This document shows, in pieces, positions 36,617 through 44,362 of a stretch of 64,000 bases of DNA (positions are counted from its first letter, which is position 1; the number at the start of each line of letters is the position of its first letter). The DNA comes from Dyadobacter sp. CY347. GTDB taxonomy: Bacteria > Bacteroidota > Bacteroidia > Cytophagales > Spirosomataceae. The notes under the pieces were generated by a model. The model saw nothing but the letters and a program-made list of their open reading frames with translations. It was not told the DNA's origin and did not search any database. The position numbers were made by a program, and so were the translations under genes. The stretch covers positions 310,001-374,000 of the forward strand of contig NZ_JAKFFT010000007.1 in assembly GCF_021502655.1 (NCBI RefSeq), given 5' to 3'.

Positions 36617-36674
36617 TATACCCGGTAAGGTATAAAGATAACTAATTCAGCTGGATTATACCAGATCAGGTATA
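36617..36674. promoter_or_regulatory. Two perfect operators of the HipB-like repressor
   Basis: TATACC-CGGTAA-GGTATA at 36617-36634 and TATACC-AGATCA-GGTATA at 36657-36674 are identical 6-bp dyads with 6-bp spacers, repeated 40 bp apart, close to four helical turns. The first begins 5 bp upstream of the HipB-like start codon. E. coli HipB sites are also TATCC/GGATA dyads, so the match in style is good. Confidence 0.85.
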
Positions 36675-36735
36675 GCTTAGCTATCCGACATATTTATTCC
36701 GCATGGTTGTTGTGATTTTCCTCATCTAGTAAAAT

Positions 36736-36780
36736 TGTCACAACATGGTTTAATAGAAATGTCACAACATGATTTAATAG
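36736..36780. repeat. Short tandem direct repeat
   Basis: A 21-bp unit (TGTCACAACATG, then G or A, then TTTAATAG) occurs at 36736-36756 and 36760-36780, a 24-bp period with one mismatch. It lies between the HipB-like gene and the Fic remnant. Role unknown. Confidence 0.6.
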
Positions 36781-36829
36781 TATTAAGACATCAATATTCA
36801 ATAGATTAACAACAGCCTGATTTGATAAA

Positions 36830-38033
36830 TTGATACGACAACACCCGGATGCCTATCATTTACTTTCCATTGCGCGTTACCGGGTCACGTCCGAACTGAT
36901 TGCCAAAGTAAGTTCGAGAGCGTGGGATCCTAACGAAGATGAAGAAGGTCGTAAACAACGCGACGCAATGGCTGCCAGAGGATACTACCAGGCTTTTCAG
37001 TCTGTAACTGAAAGTATCAAAGCCATACTTCACGGTGAAAATGCAGGAGCGCTCGCTGATAAAGACCACTCGAAATGGTACAGGGAAATGTTTGATCCAA
37101 GTGTAGCAGCAGGTATTCTGAAAGGCCGCGAATCTTGCCGGATACAGGAATCATCAGGTTTGTATCGGCAATTCCAGACACGTACCGCTCAACGTTGATG
37201 CCGTGAGAGACGCTATGCTCATATTGTTAGAGTTTCTGCAAGAAGAGCCCGAAGCATCCGTAAGGGCAGTATTGCGACATTTCATATTCGTGTTCATTCA
37301 TCCTTATATGGATGGCAATGGACCTATGGGGCAATTTCTAATGAATGCGATGCTGGCTTCGGGGGGATATCCATGGACGGTAATACCTGTTGAAAGCCGC
37401 GACGAATATATATACTCATTGGAAAAAGCCTGTGTGGAACAGAACATTGAGCCGTTTGCTGCCTTTCTCGGCCGTCTGGTCAACGAGGAAATTCGCGTAG
37501 AACTGTTGCGATACTACCTGGTGCCGGACTGGCAAGTGGTTCAACCTCTACCTTTCGTTCAACCACTCAAAGTACATAGCCGATATACGAGAGAACAGAT
37601 CTTGGCTGCTTTCGGAGAAAACACATTTGAAAGGAAGTCCAGTAACCGGGAAGGCGTCGTAAACTTGGAAGCAAAAAATGCCAAGCTGCAGCTCATAACG
37701 CTTGAAAAGACCGAAGCAAACTACTCTCCGACCACATTATATAACGATTACGCAGTCAGTGAAAAGATTTTTCATTGGCAGTCTCAGAACACTGCCCGGC
37801 CTGAAACTGGCAAGGGGCTGTCATATGTAAAGCAAAGCAAACGGGAAAATCAATTCATCTTTGTGCGGGAGAAGAACAATGATGAATTCAATAATACGAT
37901 TGCTTATGTCTTTCTAGGCCTGGCGGATTATATCAACCATTATGGTGCAAAGCCGATGAGTATCAATTGGGCATTGCGCGAGTCAGCTCTGCATTATATC
38001 TGGAAGGATATGGCGAAGATGCCGGTTGGGTGA
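36830..38033 (+). pseudogene. Broken Fic-family gene joined to a DUF3427-like helicase tail
   Basis: The 5' part (36830-37198) matches the middle of a Fic AMP-transferase (SSRAWDPNEDEEGRKQRDAM, MFDPSVAAGIL). An extra base near 37122 shifts the frame; KAANLAGYRNHQ continues in the second frame, reaching the Fic motif HPYMDGNGPMGQ. The usual motif HPFxxGNGRxxR has lost both arginines (Pro and Gln here), so AMPylation is not expected. From about residue 110 of the second frame the protein changes into YTREQILAAFGENTFERKSSN and PTTLYNDYAVSEKIFHWQSQN, which I recognise as the DUF3427 C-terminal domain of certain superfamily 2 helicases. No N-terminus is present. A decayed chimera. Confidence 0.78.
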
Positions 38034-38190
38034 TTTACGGCTATCCATTCATCGATATAATAGAACATATTGACATCATATTCCAAGCCGATGGCCTTGT
38101 CAAGATGGATGACCCTGGGAAATAAATCTTTCCTGCTTTTCTAATCCTAGCTATTCAGTAACTTACATTGAGATACAAAATTAAGTCCAT

Positions 38191-38802
38191 ATGACTTCCG
38201 AGATTACTGAAATTATTAAAATCGGCGCGAGCCTTCTTGGAGGAGGTGCCATCGGAGCTGTAATTACAAATATTGTTATCGCCTACCGCTCGAGAGTCCA
38301 GCCAATCTTCAGATCAGTCCGCGTGATTCCTTTTTTTGAGAACACAAAGTTCCCTAATATGGACTTATCTCTTGCTTTGAAAGGTGAATCGAAAATCGCT
38401 GATTTTACTAATTTGGATATTTTAGATATTCGAATGGAAAATAATGGAAACAAAGACTATCAAGACTTTGCGTTTGGAGTCACTCTCCCTGATAATAGCC
38501 AGATCATCAACTTCGTTGGACAATCTTCCGACCGACATCACATTGTTCAGCAGGAGACAGATGTTAATATCCACAATCCAAAGTCTGAGATAGATGCAAA
38601 GTTAATGCCGTTCAACAGAAACGACGTTTATAATATAACCTTGCTAATTAACAAAACAGAGGGAGTCAAAAGCCTTAGCGAAGCTGATATAAAGTTCAGT
38701 ACAAATGCGTCGATCAAGTTCACGTCTACTCGCCTTAGCAAAACTTTTTTGGAAGTGATGCTTTTCCTCATAACAGACACTTACACATTAAAGAGATTTT
38801 AA
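38191..38802 (+). CDS. Membrane-anchored protein of unknown function
   Basis: 203 residues. A single glycine-rich membrane helix (IIKIGASLLGGGAIGAVITNIVIAY) is followed by a beta-rich soluble domain (SRVQPIFRSVRVIPFFENTK, LDIRMENNGNKDYQDFAFGV) and a closing hydrophobic segment. The soluble domain has the look of an immunoglobulin-like sensor facing the cytoplasm, seen in some phage-defence membrane proteins. No catalytic motif. It lies about 290 bp before the Abi_C gene on the same strand, in AT-rich DNA, and could be part of the same unit. Confidence 0.65.
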   Translation: MTSEITEIIKIGASLLGGGAIGAVITNIVIAYRSRVQPIFRSVRVIPFFENTKFPNMDLSLALKGESKIADFTNLDILDIRMENNGNKDYQDFAFGVTLPDNSQIINFVGQSSDRHHIVQQETDVNIHNPKSEIDAKLMPFNRNDVYNITLLINKTEGVKSLSEADIKFSTNASIKFTSTRLSKTFLEVMLFLITDTYTLKRF

Positions 38803-39094
38803 GCCTCTAGTAAACGGATATCCATCCCAACCTGTACGGACAATGTCATACATAACAAATTTTCACATTCAGTAAATTGTACTCTTCGCATGAAAAATTG
38901 TTAGAAAGAATCTCAGGAGCTCATCGATACCAAAAATCGCCTGCAGTTCCTATGTTCATTGATCAGCTGTTTGGAAAGGGGATTGAATAACAATGGCAGC
39001 ATTTAAAATCGGTCATATGCTACCAAGGGTAAGGATGTGCTCTTTATTATTTTAGTGGAAGGCAAATCTTTGACTTCAATAAAAGAATTAATTT

Positions 39095-39901
39095 ATGGAA
39101 AAATTGATGGCACAGATAATCTCTCCGAAATACCACATGAAACTTGTCGACAATGTCGCACAGGCACTTAATGCTGAATACATATCAGACGAACAGATAA
39201 CATATTATATTGAAAAATGGCATATAGATAACTATGAACCGCGCGGATTCAATAATGATTATTGGGAAAATTTTAGTATCAAAAAGGACCAAAATAAAAT
39301 TGATCTGGTAGGTACACTCCATGCAATGGACTCGGAAATTTTACTAAAAATTGCAATCGATCTCGGCATCGAAACCCCGGACTTTATTCCTTCAATTCCC
39401 ACATTCAGGAATGAACTTAAGTCAGATTACGCAACGGCATACAATACCTTTGAAAAAGCTTACAGACAAATCGAAAATGATCCAAGCCTTGCAATCGGAT
39501 TGTCAAATTCAGCACTGGAGAGTATCGTGAAGCACATTTTGAAAGATCAAAACATAGTAAGAAACCTTAATGGAGGCGAAACACTTTACACACTAATTAA
39601 CATCATTATTAAAGAGTTTAAACTATCGAATGACGAGCTTCCTTCAGAGATAAAGACAATCATCAGGTCTCTGACAGCCGTTTGTCAGTCAGTTGAAAAG
39701 TTAAGAAGTGAAAAAACCAATTTTCATGGCAAGACCGCCGACGATGTCGTTATCGACAATAGCATTTACACATATCTAGTATTAAACTCAGTTGCTACGG
39801 TTGGGCTTTTTTTAAGCTCGTACTATCGGATTCTTCACCCAAAACAAAAAGAGGAATGGCCAACAATCGATACTGACGAAAACTTCGAACTCCCATTTTA
39901 A
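39095..39901 (+). CDS. Abortive-infection Abi_C-family protein
   Basis: 268 residues. The C-terminal half (SDYATAYNTFEKAYRQIEND followed by SLAIGLSNSALESIVKHIL) and LRSEKTNFHGKTADD resemble the Abi_C domain of abortive-infection proteins; the arginine and HG pair in that region are probably functional. The N-terminal half is helical with no recognised fold. It starts after an intergenic stretch with no clear gene and is followed 20 bp later by the TGA-interrupted membrane protein, so the two form an operon. Activity is unknown, but abortive infection is the expected role. Confidence 0.78.
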   Translation: MEKLMAQIISPKYHMKLVDNVAQALNAEYISDEQITYYIEKWHIDNYEPRGFNNDYWENFSIKKDQNKIDLVGTLHAMDSEILLKIAIDLGIETPDFIPSIPTFRNELKSDYATAYNTFEKAYRQIENDPSLAIGLSNSALESIVKHILKDQNIVRNLNGGETLYTLINIIIKEFKLSNDELPSEIKTIIRSLTAVCQSVEKLRSEKTNFHGKTADDVVIDNSIYTYLVLNSVATVGLFLSSYYRILHPKQKEEWPTIDTDENFELPF

Positions 39902-39921
39902 GAATATAGTCTATACTTGCT

Positions 39922-41811
39922 ATGACAACTAAAAAAAATGGAGACAGCCTTGCAATCGACGAGATAACCCTCAGATCATTTCTAGAATCAAAACCAACTG
40001 GGCGGATTGAAAAAGAAAACATTGTCTTCGACGAAACTACACATTGCCTCGAGATTACAGGAATAACATGCATAGAAGATGTTTTCAGTATACATGCTGA
40101 CCAGATATTCAAATCCATAAATTTTGTCGGCTGTACACTGGAAAGAATTGAATTTTCGAAGATTAAGCTATTGGACGATGTAGAGTTTCGATTTACGAGG
40201 TGTTTTATTAAAGAGCTCTACATTGAAGGCGATAAACGAATGTCACTGACAGTAAATGACACCCGTCTTGACGTGCTTCATGTGAATGAAACACTTAACC
40301 ATCTATCTATACGGAACAGATCCTTGGAATTGCCTGAAATCAAACTTTTGCAGCTCAACGGTAATTACTCGGAGGGTCAAAGCATTGGAATTCCCAGATA
40401 CGAACTTGAAAATCTCAAAGTAAAGACATTAGACATCCTCTTAGTAAGTGCCTTTACCTTTATCAAGTCCAGTATTATCGAAAATTTCACATGCCAACCA
40501 GTAGAGAGTGGATCAATCTGGATTCAGGATGGTTGTTCGATATCCACATTTCAACTACATCCTCTATCTGGGTATGTATCCGTAACAAAATCAAGGTTAG
40601 GATTGATCCGAATACATACCTCGGGTCAAAATGACGCCCCAGGTGACGATGCTGCCCTAGATGTAGTTGACTCGACCATAAACGAGCTTTCGATAGTGAA
40701 TAACGCGCAAATTCAGAGTCTTCGAATCGATGGTGTAAGCGTTGTGAATAATTTGAACCTCTTGCATGGAAGTGCCAAAAATGTATACATTCAATGTCGC
40801 CATATAGATAAATTCAATATTGATATTGGCTGGTTCCGATTCGACCAAATGACTGTATGAGGTCACGATAATTCTTTGACTATTAATCAAATTGTACTAC
40901 GTGATGGATTATTCAACAAAGGTCCGGGTGGCCAAACATCTGTTCTAATGTTACAAACGTTCTCTGTCTCGCATATCCGTTTTAGTTCATTTATCAACCA
41001 GGGCAATATCTTTATTTCTCAGGTATATGATATGAAAGCACATGTAATTGATATTCCCAAATTATGGAAAGAACCAGTCACTCCACCAGAAATTGCAGCG
41101 ACTCACGACCGCAAGGAGTTCCTGCGTGAAGCTCTCCATAAATTTAAAGAGCGGACGTTCGAAATATATAATTCAGATCTTGGCAAAATAAGCTTTATAT
41201 CGTGTGACTTCGCCGCAATGGAACTACGTTTCAAAGCATCTAAGATTGTAGAAATCTTCCTTGCAGGAACTGAAATGCCAAAAGAGTTAATCGGAGATGC
41301 TACTAGTCAGCAAATTGGATATGGGCAGCTAAAAAAAGTCTATGAAAACAGAGGTGATTCAGTAGCAAGCCAGGAATATCTTCGAAAAGAATTGAAGTCT
41401 CATTACGAAGCCTTACATAAGGAAAACCTTCTTCGAAAGAGAACATTATTGCAATTGGGAGACTTCTGGACACTTCGAGTTAGTAAATACACAAATGATT
41501 TTGGTACCAGTTGGATAGTTGCCCTTTTAATGTTAATCATCCCAATGCTCATTCTATTTACATTTCATAATCGAGCAATTGGATATAGAATGGGCTCTTT
41601 CTGGGTGCAATGCGAAGTTAATAATTTCAAAGAATTGATGTCTTTGTTTCCAGAATTTGTTTTTCCAATTCATAAAGCAGACTATATTCCAGACACAGTC
41701 AACCTGCAGGTAACAAATGCTTCGAGGTTCTTGGACGCATTGGGGAAAATCTGGGGAAGCTTTATGATATACCAATTTATTCAGGCGTTCAGAAAATTTG
41801 GAAAAAAATAA
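39922..41811 (+). pseudogene. Beta-helix-like membrane protein interrupted by one in-frame TGA
   Basis: The same frame runs from ATG 39922 to the stop at 41811, 630 codons, with a single TGA at 40858-40860 and no frameshift. The first part is a series of short hydrophobic strands, like a pentapeptide or beta-helix protein (SINFVGCTLERIEFSKIKLLD; DDVEFRFTRCFIKELYIEGDK). The part after the stop continues the pattern, then has a helical region (QLKKVYENRGDSVASQEYL) and two membrane helices (WIVALLMLIIPMLILFTF, DALGKIWGSFMIYQF). The second ORF starts only at an internal TTG and has no ribosome binding site, so a separate gene is unlikely. Either a nonsense mutation, readthrough, or an error. Confidence 0.72.
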
Positions 41812-41826
41812 TAGGGCTGTCGGGAA

Positions 41827-41963
41827 TTACCCCAATCGCTCAAATGATCCATGATCTGGCTCGTTATCACTCGGATATCGCGTTTGATCAAGCTGAAAAG
41901 TCAGCTCTTTTTGACCTGAAAGTCCTTTGGGAAGGGCTCGAACAAATGGGACCGAAAGCGTAG
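41827..41963 (+). pseudogene. Truncated paralogue of the 27181 gene
   Basis: About 45 codons (IHDLARYHSDIAFDQAEKSA and DLKVLWEGLEQMGPKA) match the C-terminus of the small gene at 27181-27470, and the terminator after it is identical. The 5' half and the leader are missing, so it is a fragment. Confidence 0.8.
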
Positions 41964-41970
41964 AGATTGG

Positions 41971-41994
41971 AGGACTGTTGGCGACAGTCCTTTT
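41971..41994 (+). terminator. Terminator after the truncated paralogue
   Basis: AGGACTGT-TGGCG-ACAGTCCT with TTTT. Identical stem and loop to 27478-27498. It is also the nearest terminator for the upstream Abi_C/membrane operon. Confidence 0.85.
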
Positions 41995-42149
41995 ATTGTA
42001 GCTCAGAAAAACAGCTGGCAGTGACCCAAAATGCATTCACCAGTATAGGCCTGAACGATTTTTTTTCGCTCCAAACGAACACTGCTTTTAAACAAATACT
42101 TTTTTCACCAGAGCGCAATCGCCCATTCTTACTCAAAGCAAAAAGGGAC

Positions 42150-42222
42150 GGGGTTTACCCCTTGGCTGCAAATCAAGGAGGCGGTTTAAGGAGCGGCGAG
42201 AGCCGGGGGCGCCTAGCCGCGG
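42150..42222. other. GC-rich cluster of small hairpins in a gene-free stretch
   Basis: The gap 42001-42305 holds no convincing gene. It contains GGGG-TTTA-CCCC (42150-42161), CCTTG..CAAGG (42160-42178), and an outer AGGCG (42179-42183) / CGCCT (42210-42214) pair enclosing CGGC-GAGA-GCCG (42194-42205) with a GNRA loop. CCGCGG follows at 42217-42222. GC content is far above the surroundings, which suggests a structured RNA or a transfer/recombination site. It sits just past the end of mobA. Confidence 0.45.
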
Positions 42223-42305
42223 TAAATAGCCTCATGGATTTGAAGTCGTCACTTTTTGCTTTGTACCTTTCGTTTCGCTGTGGTGCGAGCGCAATTCTCC
42301 AAAAA

Positions 42306-43580
42306 TTAAAATCCCATCGAAAACCCTTTCTGCTTCTTCCGTTTCGGCTTCTTCAACTGATGCGGCACATACTCACCATCCTTAACAGGAGACAACAAAG
42401 AATCAAGAGACTTATCATTCTCCAACGAGCTAACATTTCCGGCATTGTTAACATTACCAGCAATAGCAGCCTGGCCCACATCCATTCCTATCCCTTGAGA
42501 CTTTTGCTGATGAAGAGAAAAAGGATCCTCGATGCATCGCTCGGCAATGCCATTCGCGCTATACTTCTTACCCAATGCACTCCCGTTAAAAACACATTTT
42601 GTACGATGGTCTAAATATGTGATCCCGTACAGCTTGCCTTCCTCATTTTTTCGGATTACCGTATCGATCCCGTCTTTTTGAAGAATGTTCATCAGTCTGG
42701 GCAATGACACGTTTTGTTTACCATACAAAGTAAAATCTATACTGTTCTTAACACGTAACGAATCCTTCGTACGGTTCGGATTCATCTCATTGTACAGAAA
42801 ACGCACTTTCAGATTTCTATGTGTTGGTTTGAAATGAAAGTCGCTTGCTTTAATGGGCACCCCAACCCGATTGCCATCTTTATCCAGCACGCGGTATAAG
42901 ATGCCATTGTTCTTTCTGATCCTCGAACCCTCTGAGCCAATGTCCGCCGCAACATTATATTGGTTAAGCACCGCATTCAATTCTCCCATCGTAGTGAACT
43001 TGTATTCGTTCAGAACTTTGTCGAGCACATTGGCAATGGCCTTCTTGGTTTCTGACTTTCCATACGTAGCTTTAATGCCAACTGGCTTCAAAGTAAACTC
43101 CTGTGCTTTTCGATCTTGTGCCTTCACCAAACCAAAATCTATCTCAATCTCTTTCCTGGTTTTTTCCGATTGGTTTTTGCCCAGGTTGTGCAGTGAGATC
43201 CGGCTACCATCTGCTTTGATATTGGTCGTCACAATATGCACATGTGGGTGACCGGCGTCCCGGTGCTCATATACGAGGGCGGGTTGCTTCTCAAATCCAA
43301 TACCTTTTAAATAGGCTTTCGAAATCTCCGCAAGCTGTTCTTTGCTTAGCTTTTCTGACGGATCAAAGTTCAAAGACACGTGAACCGTATTCACCTTTGT
43401 CCTTTTATTCAAAGCCAACTGCCTCTGTATCCGGTTCAGTTTCTGATCAAAACTCAGCGCATCCGCATCCTTCGGATAATTGATAGCCGAAATGCATTCC
43501 GCACATCCCTGTTCCCGCTTGTTTTCATTGTAATGCAGCACTGACCGAAGTCTGCTGCTAGTGTGGATTACTGCAACCAT
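42306..43580 (-). CDS. mobA: MobA/relaxase mobilization nuclease
   Basis: 424 residues. The HUH metal site is His111-Pro-His113-Val-His115 (HRDAGHPHVHIVTTN), and the N-terminus VAVIHTSSRLRSVLHYNEN with a tyrosine near residue 17 fits the catalytic tyrosine of Bacteroidota MobA/BmgA relaxases. The C-terminal half has a basic DNA-binding look (RKNNGILYRVLDKDGNRVG). It nicks the oriT of the element and pilots the strand through a helper conjugation system. It starts within mobC (13-bp overlap), so the two are co-translated. No coupling protein or type IV secretion gene is in the island, so this is a mobilizable, not self-transmissible, element. Confidence 0.92.
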   Translation of the reverse strand: MVAVIHTSSRLRSVLHYNENKREQGCAECISAINYPKDADALSFDQKLNRIQRQLALNKRTKVNTVHVSLNFDPSEKLSKEQLAEISKAYLKGIGFEKQPALVYEHRDAGHPHVHIVTTNIKADGSRISLHNLGKNQSEKTRKEIEIDFGLVKAQDRKAQEFTLKPVGIKATYGKSETKKAIANVLDKVLNEYKFTTMGELNAVLNQYNVAADIGSEGSRIRKNNGILYRVLDKDGNRVGVPIKASDFHFKPTHRNLKVRFLYNEMNPNRTKDSLRVKNSIDFTLYGKQNVSLPRLMNILQKDGIDTVIRKNEEGKLYGITYLDHRTKCVFNGSALGKKYSANGIAERCIEDPFSLHQQKSQGIGMDVGQAAIAGNVNNAGNVSSLENDKSLDSLLSPVKDGEYVPHQLKKPKRKKQKGFSMGF

Positions 43581-43957
43581 CGATCTGCCAGTTTATCTGT
43601 TTGCGATTTGATCTTGTCCAGTACTGAAAACAGAAATGTCTTTTCAGCTTCGTAGCTGGCGATCCAATGTCTGAACTCTGAAATTTGGTTCACGGCATTA
43701 AGGCGTTTGGTCGCCTGGTTGAAATTGTTGCCAAGCCGGTTAAGCTCTTCCCGCAGCTCTGACAATTCAACAATCATCTGATCTTGCGAACCGTTCCTTT
43801 CGATCACGGTTACCGGTCGGTTGAAGATCAAGAGCCGCAAGAATTCGCTTAATTTCCGACAGGTGGTGTGGCTGCGTTTGGCTTCCAGCTTGGCGTATTC
43901 TTTGGGTGTTAGCCGGAAGATTACAAGCTTTGTCTTGTTCGATTTTTCTTCTTTCAT
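43568..43957 (-). CDS. mobC: MobC relaxosome accessory protein
   Basis: Start placed at the ATG of MKEEKSNKTKLVIFRLTPKEYAKLEAKR (43957); the frame stays open to 44047 but those codons lie in the oriT dyad. About 129 residues. The N-terminal region LVIFRLTPKEYAKLE...CRKLSEFLRLLIF is a ribbon-helix-helix-like DNA-binding segment, and LREELNRLGNNFNQATKRLN is the MobC signature. MobC proteins bind and melt oriT for the relaxase. The gene begins about 70 bp from the dyad at 44026-44079. Confidence 0.88.
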   Translation of the reverse strand: MKEEKSNKTKLVIFRLTPKEYAKLEAKRSHTTCRKLSEFLRLLIFNRPVTVIERNGSQDQMIVELSELREELNRLGNNFNQATKRLNAVNQISEFRHWIASYEAEKTFLFSVLDKIKSQTDKLADRWLQ

Positions 43958-44025
43958 CACGATCCTATCTACACTTTCAAACATTAAAAACTCCTTCAAA
44001 AACCTGGACCGACTTTGGAGGGGAA

Positions 44026-44079
44026 GGCCAGATCGGGTGCGCAGCAACCGGCGATTGTATTACAATCGTACATCTGGCC
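44026..44079. other. oriT-like nested inverted repeats
   Basis: GGCCAGAT (44026-44033) and ATCTGGCC (44072-44079) form an outer dyad. Inside is CGATTGTA-T-TACAATCG (44052-44068), a perfect 8-bp dyad. It lies in the intergenic stretch upstream of mobC, where an oriT is expected; the nested arrangement is typical of relaxase recognition. The nick site cannot be read. Confidence 0.6.
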
Positions 44080-44362
44080 AGACGCGCAAAGCAGGCGGCT
44101 CATTTGGATTTCGAAGTCTTCGAAACCAAGTATTGAGCCGATTTGTGAATCTAGTTTATTGAAATGGAATTTGCCTATCCTGTGTAAATTTGCCTTAGGA
44201 TAAGTGAATATGAAACGCAGATAAAGAGTAGCCAATTTCTCTATCTTATTTGCTTCAGAATTAGTCTCATCATATTTGGAATGGTGGTAAAAGTTTGCTA
44301 TTCTCGATAATCGGTCAAATTCAAAATCCTCGCAAAAGAAACAAGCTGAGAACAATAATCTT

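Noticed and set aside
40876-41811. Second half of the interrupted membrane protein as an independent gene
   Set aside because: It is in the same frame as the upstream part, starts only at an internal TTG with no ribosome binding site, and continues the same strand pattern, so it was merged into the interrupted gene.
41967-42614. Plus-strand ORF of 215 codons
   Set aside because: It runs across a terminator hairpin, the GC-rich hairpin cluster and the antisense of mobA, with low-complexity basic sequence; a shadow frame.
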